DNA of 20,531 bases from a virus. The DNA lies in the IMG/VR virus record IMGVR_UViG_3300034642_000119, positions 1 to 20,531 of that record; one strand, given 5' to 3'. The translations under genes and the position numbers were made by a program. The notes under the pieces were generated by a model. The model searched no databases. It saw only the letters and a program-made list of their open reading frames with translations, and was not told the DNA's origin. Below, one piece after another: positions 5,429 to 13,119 of this stretch (position 1 is the first letter of the stretch; each line of letters opens with the position of its first letter).

Positions 5429-6877
5429 TTATTTTTTGACATTACCAAAAGGTCTTGCATCTGCATTGTTCATGTAAGGTGCAGTCCTTTTAATAGCACT
5501 AGTATACGCAGCCATAGCGTCACTCATGTCAATCTCTTCTGTTCCCTCATCGTTCTCTTCTGTAAGAGTTTCAGTTGGAACAGACTTAGGAAAATAATTT
5601 TCCTTTAAAGTATTGAGTTTTTCGGTAAAGGATTCTTTATCTTTAAACTCAACATCTTCAACCAAGCTAGCAAATTTCTCTGTTTGAGTCTCTGCTAAAT
5701 CAGATGAAACTTCTTTGATTACTGATTCACGAACCAAAGTATCTTCAGATTGTTTCTTTTCAGTAAGTTTACCAATAGTTTCATTCAACTTACTTTCTAA
5801 TTCATCAATCTTCTGTGCTTGTGATTCTAAGATATCATACTTCTCATCTGGAACATCAATGTAATGTTCTTCAAAGAGTGATTTCAAACCAGTAATGAAA
5901 TCTTCTGCGATTTCACCTTTGAGTCCTCTTTCAATTGCAAGTTCATTTTCTTTCATCCACTCTTGAACTACATAATCAAGATAACCATCTACCTTTTCTG
6001 CAAGTTCAGTTTTGAATGTTTCCATTTCCTCTGCAATTTCTTGAGTCTTCTCTTCCTCAATCCTTTCCACTTCTGGACGAATTTTGGATTTTACTGCGGC
6101 TTCAAAAATTGTTGCGGCTTTTTGTTGGAACTCTTCTGAAAGGTCTTCACCTTGTACAAGAGCGTCAACATCTTCCTTAACATTGATTGATGCAAGTCTC
6201 TTTTCAATTGCTTCTTTTGCCTTTTGTAGACCTTTGAGTTCAACTTCTTCATCAGTCTCTTTACCCTTTGCCATATAAGATGCAACAAGTTCCTTTGTCT
6301 CAGCGGCAGACATTTTCTTCATCATATCATTCATGGCATTAATGGCATCAGTTTTTGTTTTAGGCATATTACCTTCATCTTTAGTATGATTAGCATTTTT
6401 TAAGATTTTCATATCTTCTGCCATGACCTTCTCTTCAACACCATGTTTGAATTGAACATCATACCACTCTACAAATCCGTTATCATCTGGAATTGCGTGT
6501 GATTTTTCGATTGGTTTACCTAATCCCCAAATTGGATGTTCCACGACTGTTGCACAGTCATGGTCTTTTGAATGACACAATTCTCTGATTTCATCATCGG
6601 TATAACCCTCTTTAACGGAATCAGCTTTTTGGTCACCCTTTTGAGAACTTTTAATTGAAGAGTCTTGCTTAACTTTTTTCGTAGCATCGGCTTTCTTTTC
6701 GTCACCTTTTACCACTGGAGCACCTAAATCTTCAACTTCCCCATCTACTTTATCGCCAGCTTCAGGAGCAACTGCACCCTTACCAGCAGGAGAAGAATCT
6801 TTTTTCATTTCGGCCTCGTTCAAGTCAGCATGAACTTCTGCTTCAAGTTCTTCTATAGTTTTATCTATTTCTGACAT
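5429..6877 (-). CDS. gp22: Prohead core scaffolding protein gp22, with N-terminal extension
   Basis: 482 residues, against 269 in T4. The C-terminal two-thirds is the gp22 scaffold: acidic, helical and coiled-coil rich, with LSEEFQQKAATIFEAAV at 246-262, YLDYVVQEWMKENELAIERG at 299-318 and FITGLKSLFEEHYIDVPDEK at 327-346. It should fill the prohead and be degraded by gp21. The first 90 residues are charged and low complexity (E, D, K, A). Residues about 108-160 form a compact segment (HPIWGLGKPI, EWYDVQFKHGVEEKVM, EDMKIL) that looks like a small SH3/KOW-like barrel, absent from T4 gp22. A second start, M171 at 6367, follows GAAGGTAAT and would give a near-canonical 312-residue form; that is only a possibility. 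Exact TATAAATA lies upstream, with SD GGAGA. Confidence 0.9.
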   Translation of the reverse strand: MSEIDKTIEELEAEVHADLNEAEMKKDSSPAGKGAVAPEAGDKVDGEVEDLGAPVVKGDEKKADATKKVKQDSSIKSSQKGDQKADSVKEGYTDDEIRELCHSKDHDCATVVEHPIWGLGKPIEKSHAIPDDNGFVEWYDVQFKHGVEEKVMAEDMKILKNANHTKDEGNMPKTKTDAINAMNDMMKKMSAAETKELVASYMAKGKETDEEVELKGLQKAKEAIEKRLASINVKEDVDALVQGEDLSEEFQQKAATIFEAAVKSKIRPEVERIEEEKTQEIAEEMETFKTELAEKVDGYLDYVVQEWMKENELAIERGLKGEIAEDFITGLKSLFEEHYIDVPDEKYDILESQAQKIDELESKLNETIGKLTEKKQSEDTLVRESVIKEVSSDLAETQTEKFASLVEDVEFKDKESFTEKLNTLKENYFPKSVPTETLTEENDEGTEEIDMSDAMAAYTSAIKRTAPYMNNADARPFGNVKK

Positions 6878-6918
6878 TTGAGTCTCCTTGATTAACTAAT
6901 TATTTCCTTATTGTAATA

Positions 6919-6926
6919 TATTTATA
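6919..6926 (-). promoter_or_regulatory. T4-type late promoter TATAAATA for gp22-gp23
   Basis: Exact TATAAATA on the minus strand, directly after the gp21 stop and 41 nt before the gp22 ATG. It should drive gp22 and read through into gp23. Confidence 0.8.
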
Positions 6927-6929
6927 CAA

Positions 6930-7580
6930 TTACAATTTTTTAAGGAATTTTGCGAAAGCCAACGCTTGGTAATTCGCTTGTCTGGAACGTACATTACGTT
7001 CCATTTCGTCCTTGATTTCCGCTACGTCTTGTTCTAAAATCATTCCATTGTTCCATACCCACTCTTTACCTTCCATAATACCTTGTACAAAAGCATTAGG
7101 TGCAGAAGGGTCTGCAACAATATCGGCAGCGGTTGCCAAGTAGAAATCGTCATTTACATAGTTTGCACCATTTTTCTTGGTCAAACTACCCATGCCCCTT
7201 GAGGACACTGCGAGTTTACCACCATCATCCATAATATTTTTAACAATTTCACCCATTGGTGTTGACATAACTTTTGCCTCACCAATAAAATTTTTTCCAT
7301 CTGGTTTTAAACTAGTTACCATATGAGATACTTTATCTAAGTTTACTGTTGGGCCATCTGGATGTCCTAATTCACCGTATGCACGATTCTGTTCAATAAA
7401 CTCTTTATTATATCTTTCTACTTCTTTGTTTAAAACCTCAAAAGGGTAGACACGACCATTACGGTTTTTGATTTCAGCTTGCATAAAAATACCTTTTAAC
7501 GCAAACTTCTTTTTACCGTTATCATCTTGTTCCGTAATGTATTCTACATCATCACTAAAGTGTTCTGATATAAGTTTCAT
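6930..7580 (-). CDS. gp21: Prohead core protease gp21
   Basis: 216 residues (T4: 212). Serine protease of the herpesvirus-assemblin-like fold that matures the prohead by cutting after hydrophobic-x-Glu. Family landmarks: IKNRNGRVYPFEVL at 37-50, the catalytic His in GELGHPD (H73) and the catalytic Ser in LAVSSRG (S126/S127). ADIVADPSAPNAFV at 152-165 supplies the downstream acidic part of the signature. SD AAGGAA precedes the ATG. Preceded by a structural-like ORF and followed by gp22, the normal order except for the inserted gene upstream. Confidence 0.95.
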   Translation of the reverse strand: MKLISEHFSDDVEYITEQDDNGKKKFALKGIFMQAEIKNRNGRVYPFEVLNKEVERYNKEFIEQNRAYGELGHPDGPTVNLDKVSHMVTSLKPDGKNFIGEAKVMSTPMGEIVKNIMDDGGKLAVSSRGMGSLTKKNGANYVNDDFYLATAADIVADPSAPNAFVQGIMEGKEWVWNNGMILEQDVAEIKDEMERNVRSRQANYQALAFAKFLKKL

Positions 7581-7592
7581 ATTCTTATTCCT

Positions 7593-8078
7593 TTAAGGTT
7601 GATTACCTATAGCTGTTCCTGTCATGGTTGCACTTGCAGCGATTGTATCGCCAGGCTTTTTATCAATCATGACAACTTGATTTGCAACTAAAGCCACTGA
7701 ACCAGCATATGTTCTTGTAGCAGTAATTGTATGGTTTTCATCACTACCATCTGTTAAAGTTAATGCATTTCCATCTAATTCTTCTGCAAGATTGATTGTG
7801 TTACCATCAACCTTTTTTACAAAATATTTACCACCATCTCTTAATTCAGCGATTTTAGTTCCACCACCAGCTGAATATGTAACTTCATCATTAGTGACGA
7901 AACCATGAGAACTGATAGTGATTGCGGCACCATCAACAGCACTTTGTGCATTAAATGTTCCGACTGCAGCTGCGACTGTAACTGTTCCAGCATTGGTTGC
8001 ACTCACTCTAATTCTTGTTGCTCTACCAAAATTACTAGCTGAACTTGTAATATTGGTTGCACTTCCTTTTAAAATCAT
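7593..8078 (-). CDS. Beta-rich structural protein of unknown function between the core proteins and gp21
   Basis: 161 residues, rich in A, T, G and V and almost without Cys or Trp, as in virion beta-structures. The middle segment (ITISSHGFVTNDEVTYSAGG then DGGKYFVKKVDGNTINLAEE, about 74-120) is a 'HGF-x-D-x-V-x-Y ... Y-x-V ... IxLA' repeat that I know from phage tail and decoration proteins. The C-terminus (VALVANQVVMIDKKPGDTIAAS) could be a second beta domain. T4 has no gene at this position, so a head decoration or tail accessory role is only a guess. It overlaps the upstream 82-residue gene by 4 nt (ATGA), so it belongs to the same late operon. Confidence 0.75.
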   Translation of the reverse strand: MILKGSATNITSSASNFGRATRIRVSATNAGTVTVAAAVGTFNAQSAVDGAAITISSHGFVTNDEVTYSAGGGTKIAELRDGGKYFVKKVDGNTINLAEELDGNALTLTDGSDENHTITATRTYAGSVALVANQVVMIDKKPGDTIAASATMTGTAIGNQP

Positions 8079-8323
8079 GAATATTCTCCTAACATTTCTC
8101 TTTCAAAATACTTCATAAGTTCATTTTCACGCACTTTATACTTACGAGCTGCGTCTTTTATACTTTTATCAAAAGTATTTAGGAAATCTGAAGGTTTCGC
8201 ATCCATAAGTTTAAATATATAATCTACTGCTTCCTTCATTTTTGGAGACAGTTTCTTATATTCTTTTGTCTTTTTATGCTCATCCTTTTCAGGCAAGTCA
8301 ATCTGCTGAAACGTCTTCTTCAT
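8075..8323 (-). CDS. Small helical protein in the gp68 position
   Basis: 82 residues, highly charged and predicted helical (KKLSPKMKEAVDYIFKLMDA then DFLNTFDKSIKDAARKY and ENELMKYFERE). In T4 the order is 20-67-68-21, and this gene occupies the gp68 slot. I cannot align it with T4 gp68 (141 residues), so identity as a prohead core component is inferred from position alone. It overlaps the end of the gp67-like gene by 26 nt in another frame. GAGGAAG lies immediately before its ATG, supporting this start. Confidence 0.7.
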   Translation of the reverse strand: MKKTFQQIDLPEKDEHKKTKEYKKLSPKMKEAVDYIFKLMDAKPSDFLNTFDKSIKDAARKYKVRENELMKYFEREMLGEYS

Positions 8324-8486
8324 CTTCCTCTACTTCTGGAATATGTTGCGTAACCATTGTGTTAGCAACTTCTTTTCTTCTTGTTTCTAATGCATCTCCA
8401 ACTCTTTGAGATACAGCGTTTTTAAAATGTGTTTCTGCACCAAGGTTATCACCAGATGCAATTGCGTCAATTATTTCTTTACTCAT
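8298..8486 (-). CDS. gp67: Prohead core protein gp67-like
   Basis: 62 residues (T4 gp67, an internal core peptide precursor: 80). Pattern match to T4: EIIDAIASGDNLGAETHFKN then AVSQRVGDALETRRKEVA against T4 LIEAIKSNDLVAARKLFAEAM...RTIDLIKEEKIAIA, followed by an acidic tail (EVEEDEEDVSAD, T4 also acidic). The tail is preceded by I-P-E (E51), a likely gp21 cut. Its ATG overlaps the portal stop by 4 nt and has SD GAGGAT, so it is translated with gp20. Position directly after gp20 agrees. Confidence 0.85.
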   Translation of the reverse strand: MSKEIIDAIASGDNLGAETHFKNAVSQRVGDALETRRKEVANTMVTQHIPEVEEDEEDVSAD

Positions 8487-10009
8487 TTTTTATCCTCAAC
8501 TATTTTCAAATTACCTTTCGGTTCATGCGACATCATCATGTCATCATCTTCACCACCACCTTCATCTTCAATCTCTTTTGACATTTGTTCAATCTCTTCA
8601 TCAGATTGACGAAGTACGTTCTTTTGAATCCATCTCTTAGAGAAGAAATTACCAAGGTATGGTTCTACTGTTCCTAACATATCTAATCTTTCTCTCAAAA
8701 TTTCTGCATCACGAAGTTCTGCAAAATGTCCATCTTGTAAGAAGTCATACGCAATATGTTCTTTCATCATATCCCATTCTTCTTCTGCAATAACTCCTGT
8801 AAGAATTAATTGTGTACGAAGTAAATCATGGAATAATACAGTAAATTTCTTTCTTAGTCTCTGTACAAACTTAGTAAATTTAAGTTCATCTCTTGTAATT
8901 TCTGTAGACCTACCCAATGAGAAGTTCTGTTCAGCTTCCATTCTTGAAATAGGAACATTGAGTGACCTATACAGTTTTCTTTGGAAATAGATAATATCAT
9001 CAATTTCACCAAGATTAGAACCGCCAGGCAAGGTTGTGATTTCTGTACCTCTACCACCTTCTCTTCTAGGTAACCAGAAATCTTCCAACATTGACATATG
9101 ATTTCTGTCATCTTTAATCTCACCAGTAGATGCATCATATACCAGTTTGTTACGATAACGATTCATAACATCTTTTAGATACTGTTCTGCTTTAATCTTT
9201 GGTAGATTACCAACATCAATATAGAAAATTCGTCTTTCTGGAGCTCTTGATATACGATAGATAACAAGACTATCTTCAATCATTCGTAGTTGGTTAACTG
9301 GTTTGATTGCTTTATGTAAGTAAGATAATACATGACCTTTATTCTGGTCAATTAATCCAGATGGACAATATGCGATAGAATCTTTAGTAATTTTTAATCC
9401 ATTGTTTACAGAACCACCAGTAGTAATTCCAAATTCATTATAGATGTAAAACTCTACTGCTTTTTGTTTTTCTTCTACTTGCGTAATAGGATTAGGTTTA
9501 CCAGAAATCTTTTCTCTGACCTTCTTAATTTTTTGAGGGTCAATATATCTTAACTCCGTAATACCTTTTCTTGGATTTTTTCTATCAATAACTTTATGAT
9601 AAAATAAACGACCATCAACATACCATCTTCTGAATATGTCATGACCTTTTTCTTGAAACTGTAATAATTGAAGAACTCTATCAAATTCTTCACGAATACG
9701 TTTTTTTACTGTAGGTGATTGTTTTAAACCATCTAATGCAAGTGAAACTGGTGTATCAAATTCATTAGATGCAATACCTTCACTAACAATATCTTCAATT
9801 GCGCTGTCACACTCTGGTTGCTGAGCGATATGTCTATACCTTTTAATTAGGTCATAGGAAGTTCTATCCTTTCCCTCAGTATCATATACTGAAGAATAGA
9901 AACCACCTTGAGCGATATCTTCTGCACCATCATCGGAAGTGGGGAGCGTAAATGACGCTCCCTCACTATCTTTTTTACGAGTGATTGTGAAACCAAATAA
10001 ATCAGCCAT
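8483..10009 (-). CDS. gp20: Portal vertex protein gp20
   Basis: 508 residues (T4: 524). It forms the dodecameric portal at one head vertex, through which DNA enters and to which gp13/gp14 attach. Family features: YRHIAQQPECDSAIEDIVSE at 59-78, GRLFYHKVIDRKNPRKGI, RYIDPQKIKKVR, then RISRAPERRIFYIDVGNLPK and EDFWLPRREGGRGTEI with TLPGGSNLGEIDDI, the signature used to identify T4-like portals in marine surveys. The C-terminus is Asp/Glu-rich. The gene follows a hairpin and an SD (GGGAG). No oddities in the reading frame. Confidence 0.97.
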   Translation of the reverse strand: MADLFGFTITRKKDSEGASFTLPTSDDGAEDIAQGGFYSSVYDTEGKDRTSYDLIKRYRHIAQQPECDSAIEDIVSEGIASNEFDTPVSLALDGLKQSPTVKKRIREEFDRVLQLLQFQEKGHDIFRRWYVDGRLFYHKVIDRKNPRKGITELRYIDPQKIKKVREKISGKPNPITQVEEKQKAVEFYIYNEFGITTGGSVNNGLKITKDSIAYCPSGLIDQNKGHVLSYLHKAIKPVNQLRMIEDSLVIYRISRAPERRIFYIDVGNLPKIKAEQYLKDVMNRYRNKLVYDASTGEIKDDRNHMSMLEDFWLPRREGGRGTEITTLPGGSNLGEIDDIIYFQRKLYRSLNVPISRMEAEQNFSLGRSTEITRDELKFTKFVQRLRKKFTVLFHDLLRTQLILTGVIAEEEWDMMKEHIAYDFLQDGHFAELRDAEILRERLDMLGTVEPYLGNFFSKRWIQKNVLRQSDEEIEQMSKEIEDEGGGEDDDMMMSHEPKGNLKIVEDKK

Positions 10010-10023
10010 AATAACTCCCTTTT

Positions 10024-10042
10024 CGTACTACTATTTAGTACG
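10024..10042 (-). promoter_or_regulatory. Hairpin enclosing ACTAAATA before gp20
   Basis: Perfect 7-bp inverted repeat CGTACTA/TAGTACG around a 5-nt loop in the 37-nt gap between gp19 and gp20. It contains the late-promoter-like ACTAAATA (10032-10039). No T run follows, so it is not an intrinsic terminator. It sits just before the gp20 SD and could be a promoter, an RNA-processing site or a translational control element. Confidence 0.5.
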
Positions 10043-10046
10043 TTTA

Positions 10047-10577
10047 TTAGAAGTTAACTGAAGAGGCTTCAAAGTGTGAGTATCTCCAAGTTACAGTAAA
10101 CTCTTCAATAGCATTTGTAGTTTCGTAACTCAACTCAATCGCACCAGTACCTTGAGGCATACAATTTCTTAAAATATAAGATTTAAGAACTGTATCATCT
10201 CTATCCAACTGTTCTACAGTCAAATCAGCAGTATAATCTGCGACATTTGCTAGACCAGTATTGGTTGCTGTATCATTGATTGCGTTCAACCATCTTTCCA
10301 TTGCATTTCTCACATTGAAGTCAGTATCATTGATAACTGTAGTTTCCCACACTTCAAATTCTCTGTCTCCAGCAATATAGAGGTTTCTACCTCTAAATGG
10401 AATTGCAATTTCACCGATTGTCTGGCCTGGCAACGCAGCTGCTTTGATTAGAAAAGATGCTTTTCTTGTATCAAGTCCAGTTGCAATAGCGCCTGGCGTA
10501 TTGAAAGTTACTCTAAACTGGTTAGCTCTCGCACCACCACCAATAAGGTTTGCTTTAAATTCATCTAAAGTAGCCAT
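10047..10577 (-). CDS. gp19: Tail tube protein gp19
   Basis: 176 residues (T4: 163). Polymerises into the inner tail tube. Recognised by LDEFKANLIGGGARANQFRV at 4-23, AALPGQTIGEIAIPFRGRNL, AGDREFEVWETTVINDTDF, MERWLNAIND and the C-terminal beta segment IEEFTVTWRYSHFE. It follows gp18 after 4 nt, as in T4, and is presumably translated from the gp18 transcript. No unusual residues or length. Confidence 0.96.
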   Translation of the reverse strand: MATLDEFKANLIGGGARANQFRVTFNTPGAIATGLDTRKASFLIKAAALPGQTIGEIAIPFRGRNLYIAGDREFEVWETTVINDTDFNVRNAMERWLNAINDTATNTGLANVADYTADLTVEQLDRDDTVLKSYILRNCMPQGTGAIELSYETTNAIEEFTVTWRYSHFEASSVNF

Positions 10578-10581
10578 TTAA

Positions 10582-12561
10582 TTACCCCCCTATCTCTGAA
10601 AATGCGACACCAGTTCTCACTGCAATGAAGTTCAACTGAATGAAGTTAATAGACCTTGCTGGTTTGATGAAGATGTCTGCAACAAACTCATTTCTGTCAA
10701 TTACTTCTCCAGTGTTGTTAGTTCCATCTGCAACAACACTAAAGTCTGTGATACCCCTTCTACCTTGAATATCTCTCAAGAAAGGTTCAACCAAGTTTCT
10801 AAATTGAGCTCTTGTAAACTCATCATTGAATTCAAAGAGTTGGAACTTAGCAGCGGTTGCAATCGCTTTCTCTAGTAAGATGAATAGTCTTCTCACGTTA
10901 ATTCTGTCAAACGCACTTGGTTTTGCAAGTGCAGTCTTATCACCGAATAACACTGTGCCTTGGCCAGGGAATGTAACCACTGGATTAATTCTAGCAGGAT
11001 ATAGAATATCCCTTTGTGGTTTAGTTGGATTGTATGCAAGTTTAACTGCACCACGAATTTGTCCTCTGTTAAATCCGCCAGGCGAGAAGAATGGGTCTGC
11101 AACTTGGTCTGTGTTTGCACAAAGACCAGCAATGTCACCATTTAATGGTACAAATCTGAATACGTCATTGAACTTATCGAATTGGTACTTATAACCACTA
11201 TCGAATACTGCATATGACGAACTTGAGAGTTGGTCAAAAAATGTCTTGACGTTTGCTGTTTGCTGAGTAGATGATGCAATATTTACAACATCTTCTCTTC
11301 TTGGAGAGATGAAAACAACAACATCTTTTCTTGCTTCTGCAAGGTCAATAAGATTAGTTGCGTGTGTAACACCATTTTCTCCATTTGGAACTTGACCAGC
11401 CATAATTAGATTTACATCTACTGTTTCTGCGTCTGCAAAAAGTTGATATGCACTATCTAATTCACCAACTGTAACTGCATCGTCATCTGTACCACCAGAT
11501 AAATCAAATTTAGCTTCACCAGTTGTTCCTGTACCGTTATCATATGCTTGACCAGCAGTTCTTGCAGTACCAGCGTGTGTGAGAACAGCTGGATGGTCTA
11601 ACCAGTATACAAATCCAGATTGTTTAAAGATTACATCTGGATAGTAGTTAGTTCCACCTTGTGGTGTTTTTGCATTTGGATGTTGCGAAACAAATGAATA
11701 TGTTTCAAGAACAGCATTTGTTCTTTCACCAGCAGTGTCAGTACGGAAACCAGAAATATCACCAGTTCTATCGTACACAACAATATGCATTTCATCATTG
11801 GTAACACCTTTACCTGTTGCATATGGTGATGTGCCAGGCGCACTATCAAATAAATCATAGTACTTCCAACGTCTACGAACTGCTTGTCCACTTGTAAGAG
11901 CAGATTTTAGTCCACCACCGTTAGGATTGTCTAACTGTCTAATTGTTAGGTCAGCACCAGAGATTGCAGTCACCTCATACTGTTGTCCGTCTGCTTCTCC
12001 GAAGTGTACAATGTCACCTACATTATAGTGATTACTTGCACTTCCACCAGCTGCAGATACGGTGACAGTAGTTGCACCAGCGGCAGGTGTTCCACTGACT
12101 TCACCAGCACTAGTTCCGTCTAAAGTTTCTTCATATGCAGCTGCAGAAGTACACATTGATACTCCCAAACTGTTACCGATAGCTCCAGCAGTTCTTGCAC
12201 CCCACTCTCCAGAGGAGGCTTCACCACCAGAAAAATTATCTTGATAATGAGTGTCGGACTTAATTAAAAGACCAGAACCACCACTCGTTGCGTTTAAAAT
12301 CCCACTTTGTGCTCTTACAACTCTCAATGCGTTACCGTATTGAAGGAAGTTAGAAGCTGCAAAGAAGGTTTCAAAATTACTTCCATTGGGTTTACCAAAG
12401 ATTCTGACTAGTTCTTCTTCCGAAGATACTGCCGTAATTTCCATAACTGGGCCTTTTTCAAAGTTTCCAGCAATTGCACCGATTGATGTTGATACGGCAG
12501 GAACTACGTTAGTTAAGTCAACTTCTTTGACGAGAACCCCAGGCGATACTTGAAAAGGCAT
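10582..12561 (-). CDS. gp18: Contractile tail sheath protein gp18
   Basis: 659 residues, the same length as T4 gp18. Forms the contractile sheath. The N-terminus FQVSPGVLVKEVDLTNVVPA then STSIGAIAGNFEKGPV, and the C-terminal sheath domain (FPGQGTVLFGDKTALAKPSA then FDRINVRRLFILLEKAI, AKFQLFEFND, RAQFRNLVEPFLRDIQGRRG), are canonical. The final strand FIQLNFIAVRTGVAFSEIG is the conserved sheath-tube linker end. The middle (about 140-380) is G/S/T-rich and corresponds to the variable surface-exposed protrusion domains. SD is AAGGAG. ACTAAATA lies 44 nt upstream. Confidence 0.97.
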   Translation of the reverse strand: MPFQVSPGVLVKEVDLTNVVPAVSTSIGAIAGNFEKGPVMEITAVSSEEELVRIFGKPNGSNFETFFAASNFLQYGNALRVVRAQSGILNATSGGSGLLIKSDTHYQDNFSGGEASSGEWGARTAGAIGNSLGVSMCTSAAAYEETLDGTSAGEVSGTPAAGATTVTVSAAGGSASNHYNVGDIVHFGEADGQQYEVTAISGADLTIRQLDNPNGGGLKSALTSGQAVRRRWKYYDLFDSAPGTSPYATGKGVTNDEMHIVVYDRTGDISGFRTDTAGERTNAVLETYSFVSQHPNAKTPQGGTNYYPDVIFKQSGFVYWLDHPAVLTHAGTARTAGQAYDNGTGTTGEAKFDLSGGTDDDAVTVGELDSAYQLFADAETVDVNLIMAGQVPNGENGVTHATNLIDLAEARKDVVVFISPRREDVVNIASSTQQTANVKTFFDQLSSSSYAVFDSGYKYQFDKFNDVFRFVPLNGDIAGLCANTDQVADPFFSPGGFNRGQIRGAVKLAYNPTKPQRDILYPARINPVVTFPGQGTVLFGDKTALAKPSAFDRINVRRLFILLEKAIATAAKFQLFEFNDEFTRAQFRNLVEPFLRDIQGRRGITDFSVVADGTNNTGEVIDRNEFVADIFIKPARSINFIQLNFIAVRTGVAFSEIGG

Positions 12562-12604
12562 ATTTTTTCTCCTTGTTCTATGTCAAATAAATCATTCTTG
12601 TGTA

Positions 12605-12612
12605 TATTTAGT
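12605..12612 (-). promoter_or_regulatory. Late-promoter-like ACTAAATA before gp18
   Basis: ACTAAATA on the minus strand, 43 nt upstream of the gp18 ATG, in the 107-nt gap between gp18 and the divergent plus-strand gene. It shares TAAATA with the T4 late core. The gap also holds the plus-strand TATAAATA, so the two promoters would be back to back, about 50 bp apart. Confidence 0.5.
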
Positions 12613-12655
12613 AAAATTAAGTTTCCAAAAACTCATTTTTATATGCACTTGAATC

Positions 12656-12663
12656 TATAAATA
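12656..12663 (+). promoter_or_regulatory. T4-type late promoter TATAAATA on the plus strand, leaderless arrangement
   Basis: Exact TATAAATA on the plus strand followed by ATACC and then the ATG at 12669, so the predicted +1 is the A of the start codon. No SD is present. The spacing is identical to the promoter at 1894-1901 on the other strand. Confidence 0.72.
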
Positions 12664-12668
12664 ATACC

Positions 12669-12965
12669 ATGTCATATTACGAAAGATATCAAAAGACAAT
12701 TAAAAAGGTTGCAAAGAAAAATTATAATAAAAGAATAATCTGGTTAAATGAATATCTTGCACCTTATTCATGTCAACAGTGTGGTGAACCAGAAACAGCT
12801 TGTCTTAAATTTTACCCCCATGATAAAGAGATTCGTTTTAAATCAAAAAGATTAGGTTTAAATGAGGAGTCCAGAAAAGAGGTGGTCAAACTCATTGAAA
12901 AATCTAAAATTGTTTGTTTTAATTGTTTTATCAAATATGAAAATGATATAATTGATATTATGTAG
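12669..12965 (+). CDS. Small zinc-finger / degenerate HNH-like protein
   Basis: The only plus-strand gene I accept. 98 residues, basic, with two CxxC pairs: C35-x-x-C38 and C83-x-x-C86, as in HNH nucleases (CxxC ... HH ... CxxCH...H). The segment LKFYPHDKEI at 46-55 sits where the HNH catalytic histidines would be, but only H51 is present. The terminal NCH...H is NCFIKYEND here. It may therefore be an inactive HNH relative or simply a zinc-binding phage protein. It lies between gp17 and gp18, which adjoin in T4, in reverse orientation, and has its own exact late promoter. Its last 8 nt overlap the end of the convergent DUF1289-like gene. Coding is supported by promoter, base composition and cysteine pattern. 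Confidence 0.75.
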   Translation: MSYYERYQKTIKKVAKKNYNKRIIWLNEYLAPYSCQQCGEPETACLKFYPHDKEIRFKSKRLGLNEESRKEVVKLIEKSKIVCFNCFIKYENDIIDIM

Positions 12966-13119
12966 TTGTTTGAGTTTTTCTAATCTTTATTTTTTCAAGA
13001 GTTTCTTTTTTCTGTTTATCTGTAAATATCATCCACTCCCTGATTTCATCCTGAGTTCTAAAACACCCAATACATATATCTCCTTCAAGGGTACATACTT
13101 TGATACATGGACTTTTCAT
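12958..13119 (-). CDS. DUF1289-like four-cysteine microprotein
   Basis: 53 residues. Matches the DUF1289 pattern: KSPCIKVC at 2-9, DICIGCFRTQDEIREWM at 14-30, then a basic helix. Four cysteines (C5, C9, C16, C19) probably bind a metal. The family is known from Proteobacteria as 'SPCIGVC ... LCxGCGRTxDEIxxW', with no settled function that I know. Its ATG overlaps the gp17 stop by one base (TAATG), so it should be translated by re-initiation after the terminase large subunit. It ends inside the 3' end of the convergent plus-strand gene. The length is less than most bacterial relatives, with a C-terminal K/T-rich tail. The family call rests on motif recognition. Confidence 0.85.
   Translation of the reverse strand: MKSPCIKVCTLEGDICIGCFRTQDEIREWMIFTDKQKKETLEKIKIRKTQTTT

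Noticed and set aside
10826-11194. Plus-strand 122-codon ORF
   Set aside because: Antisense of the conserved gp18 sheath region.
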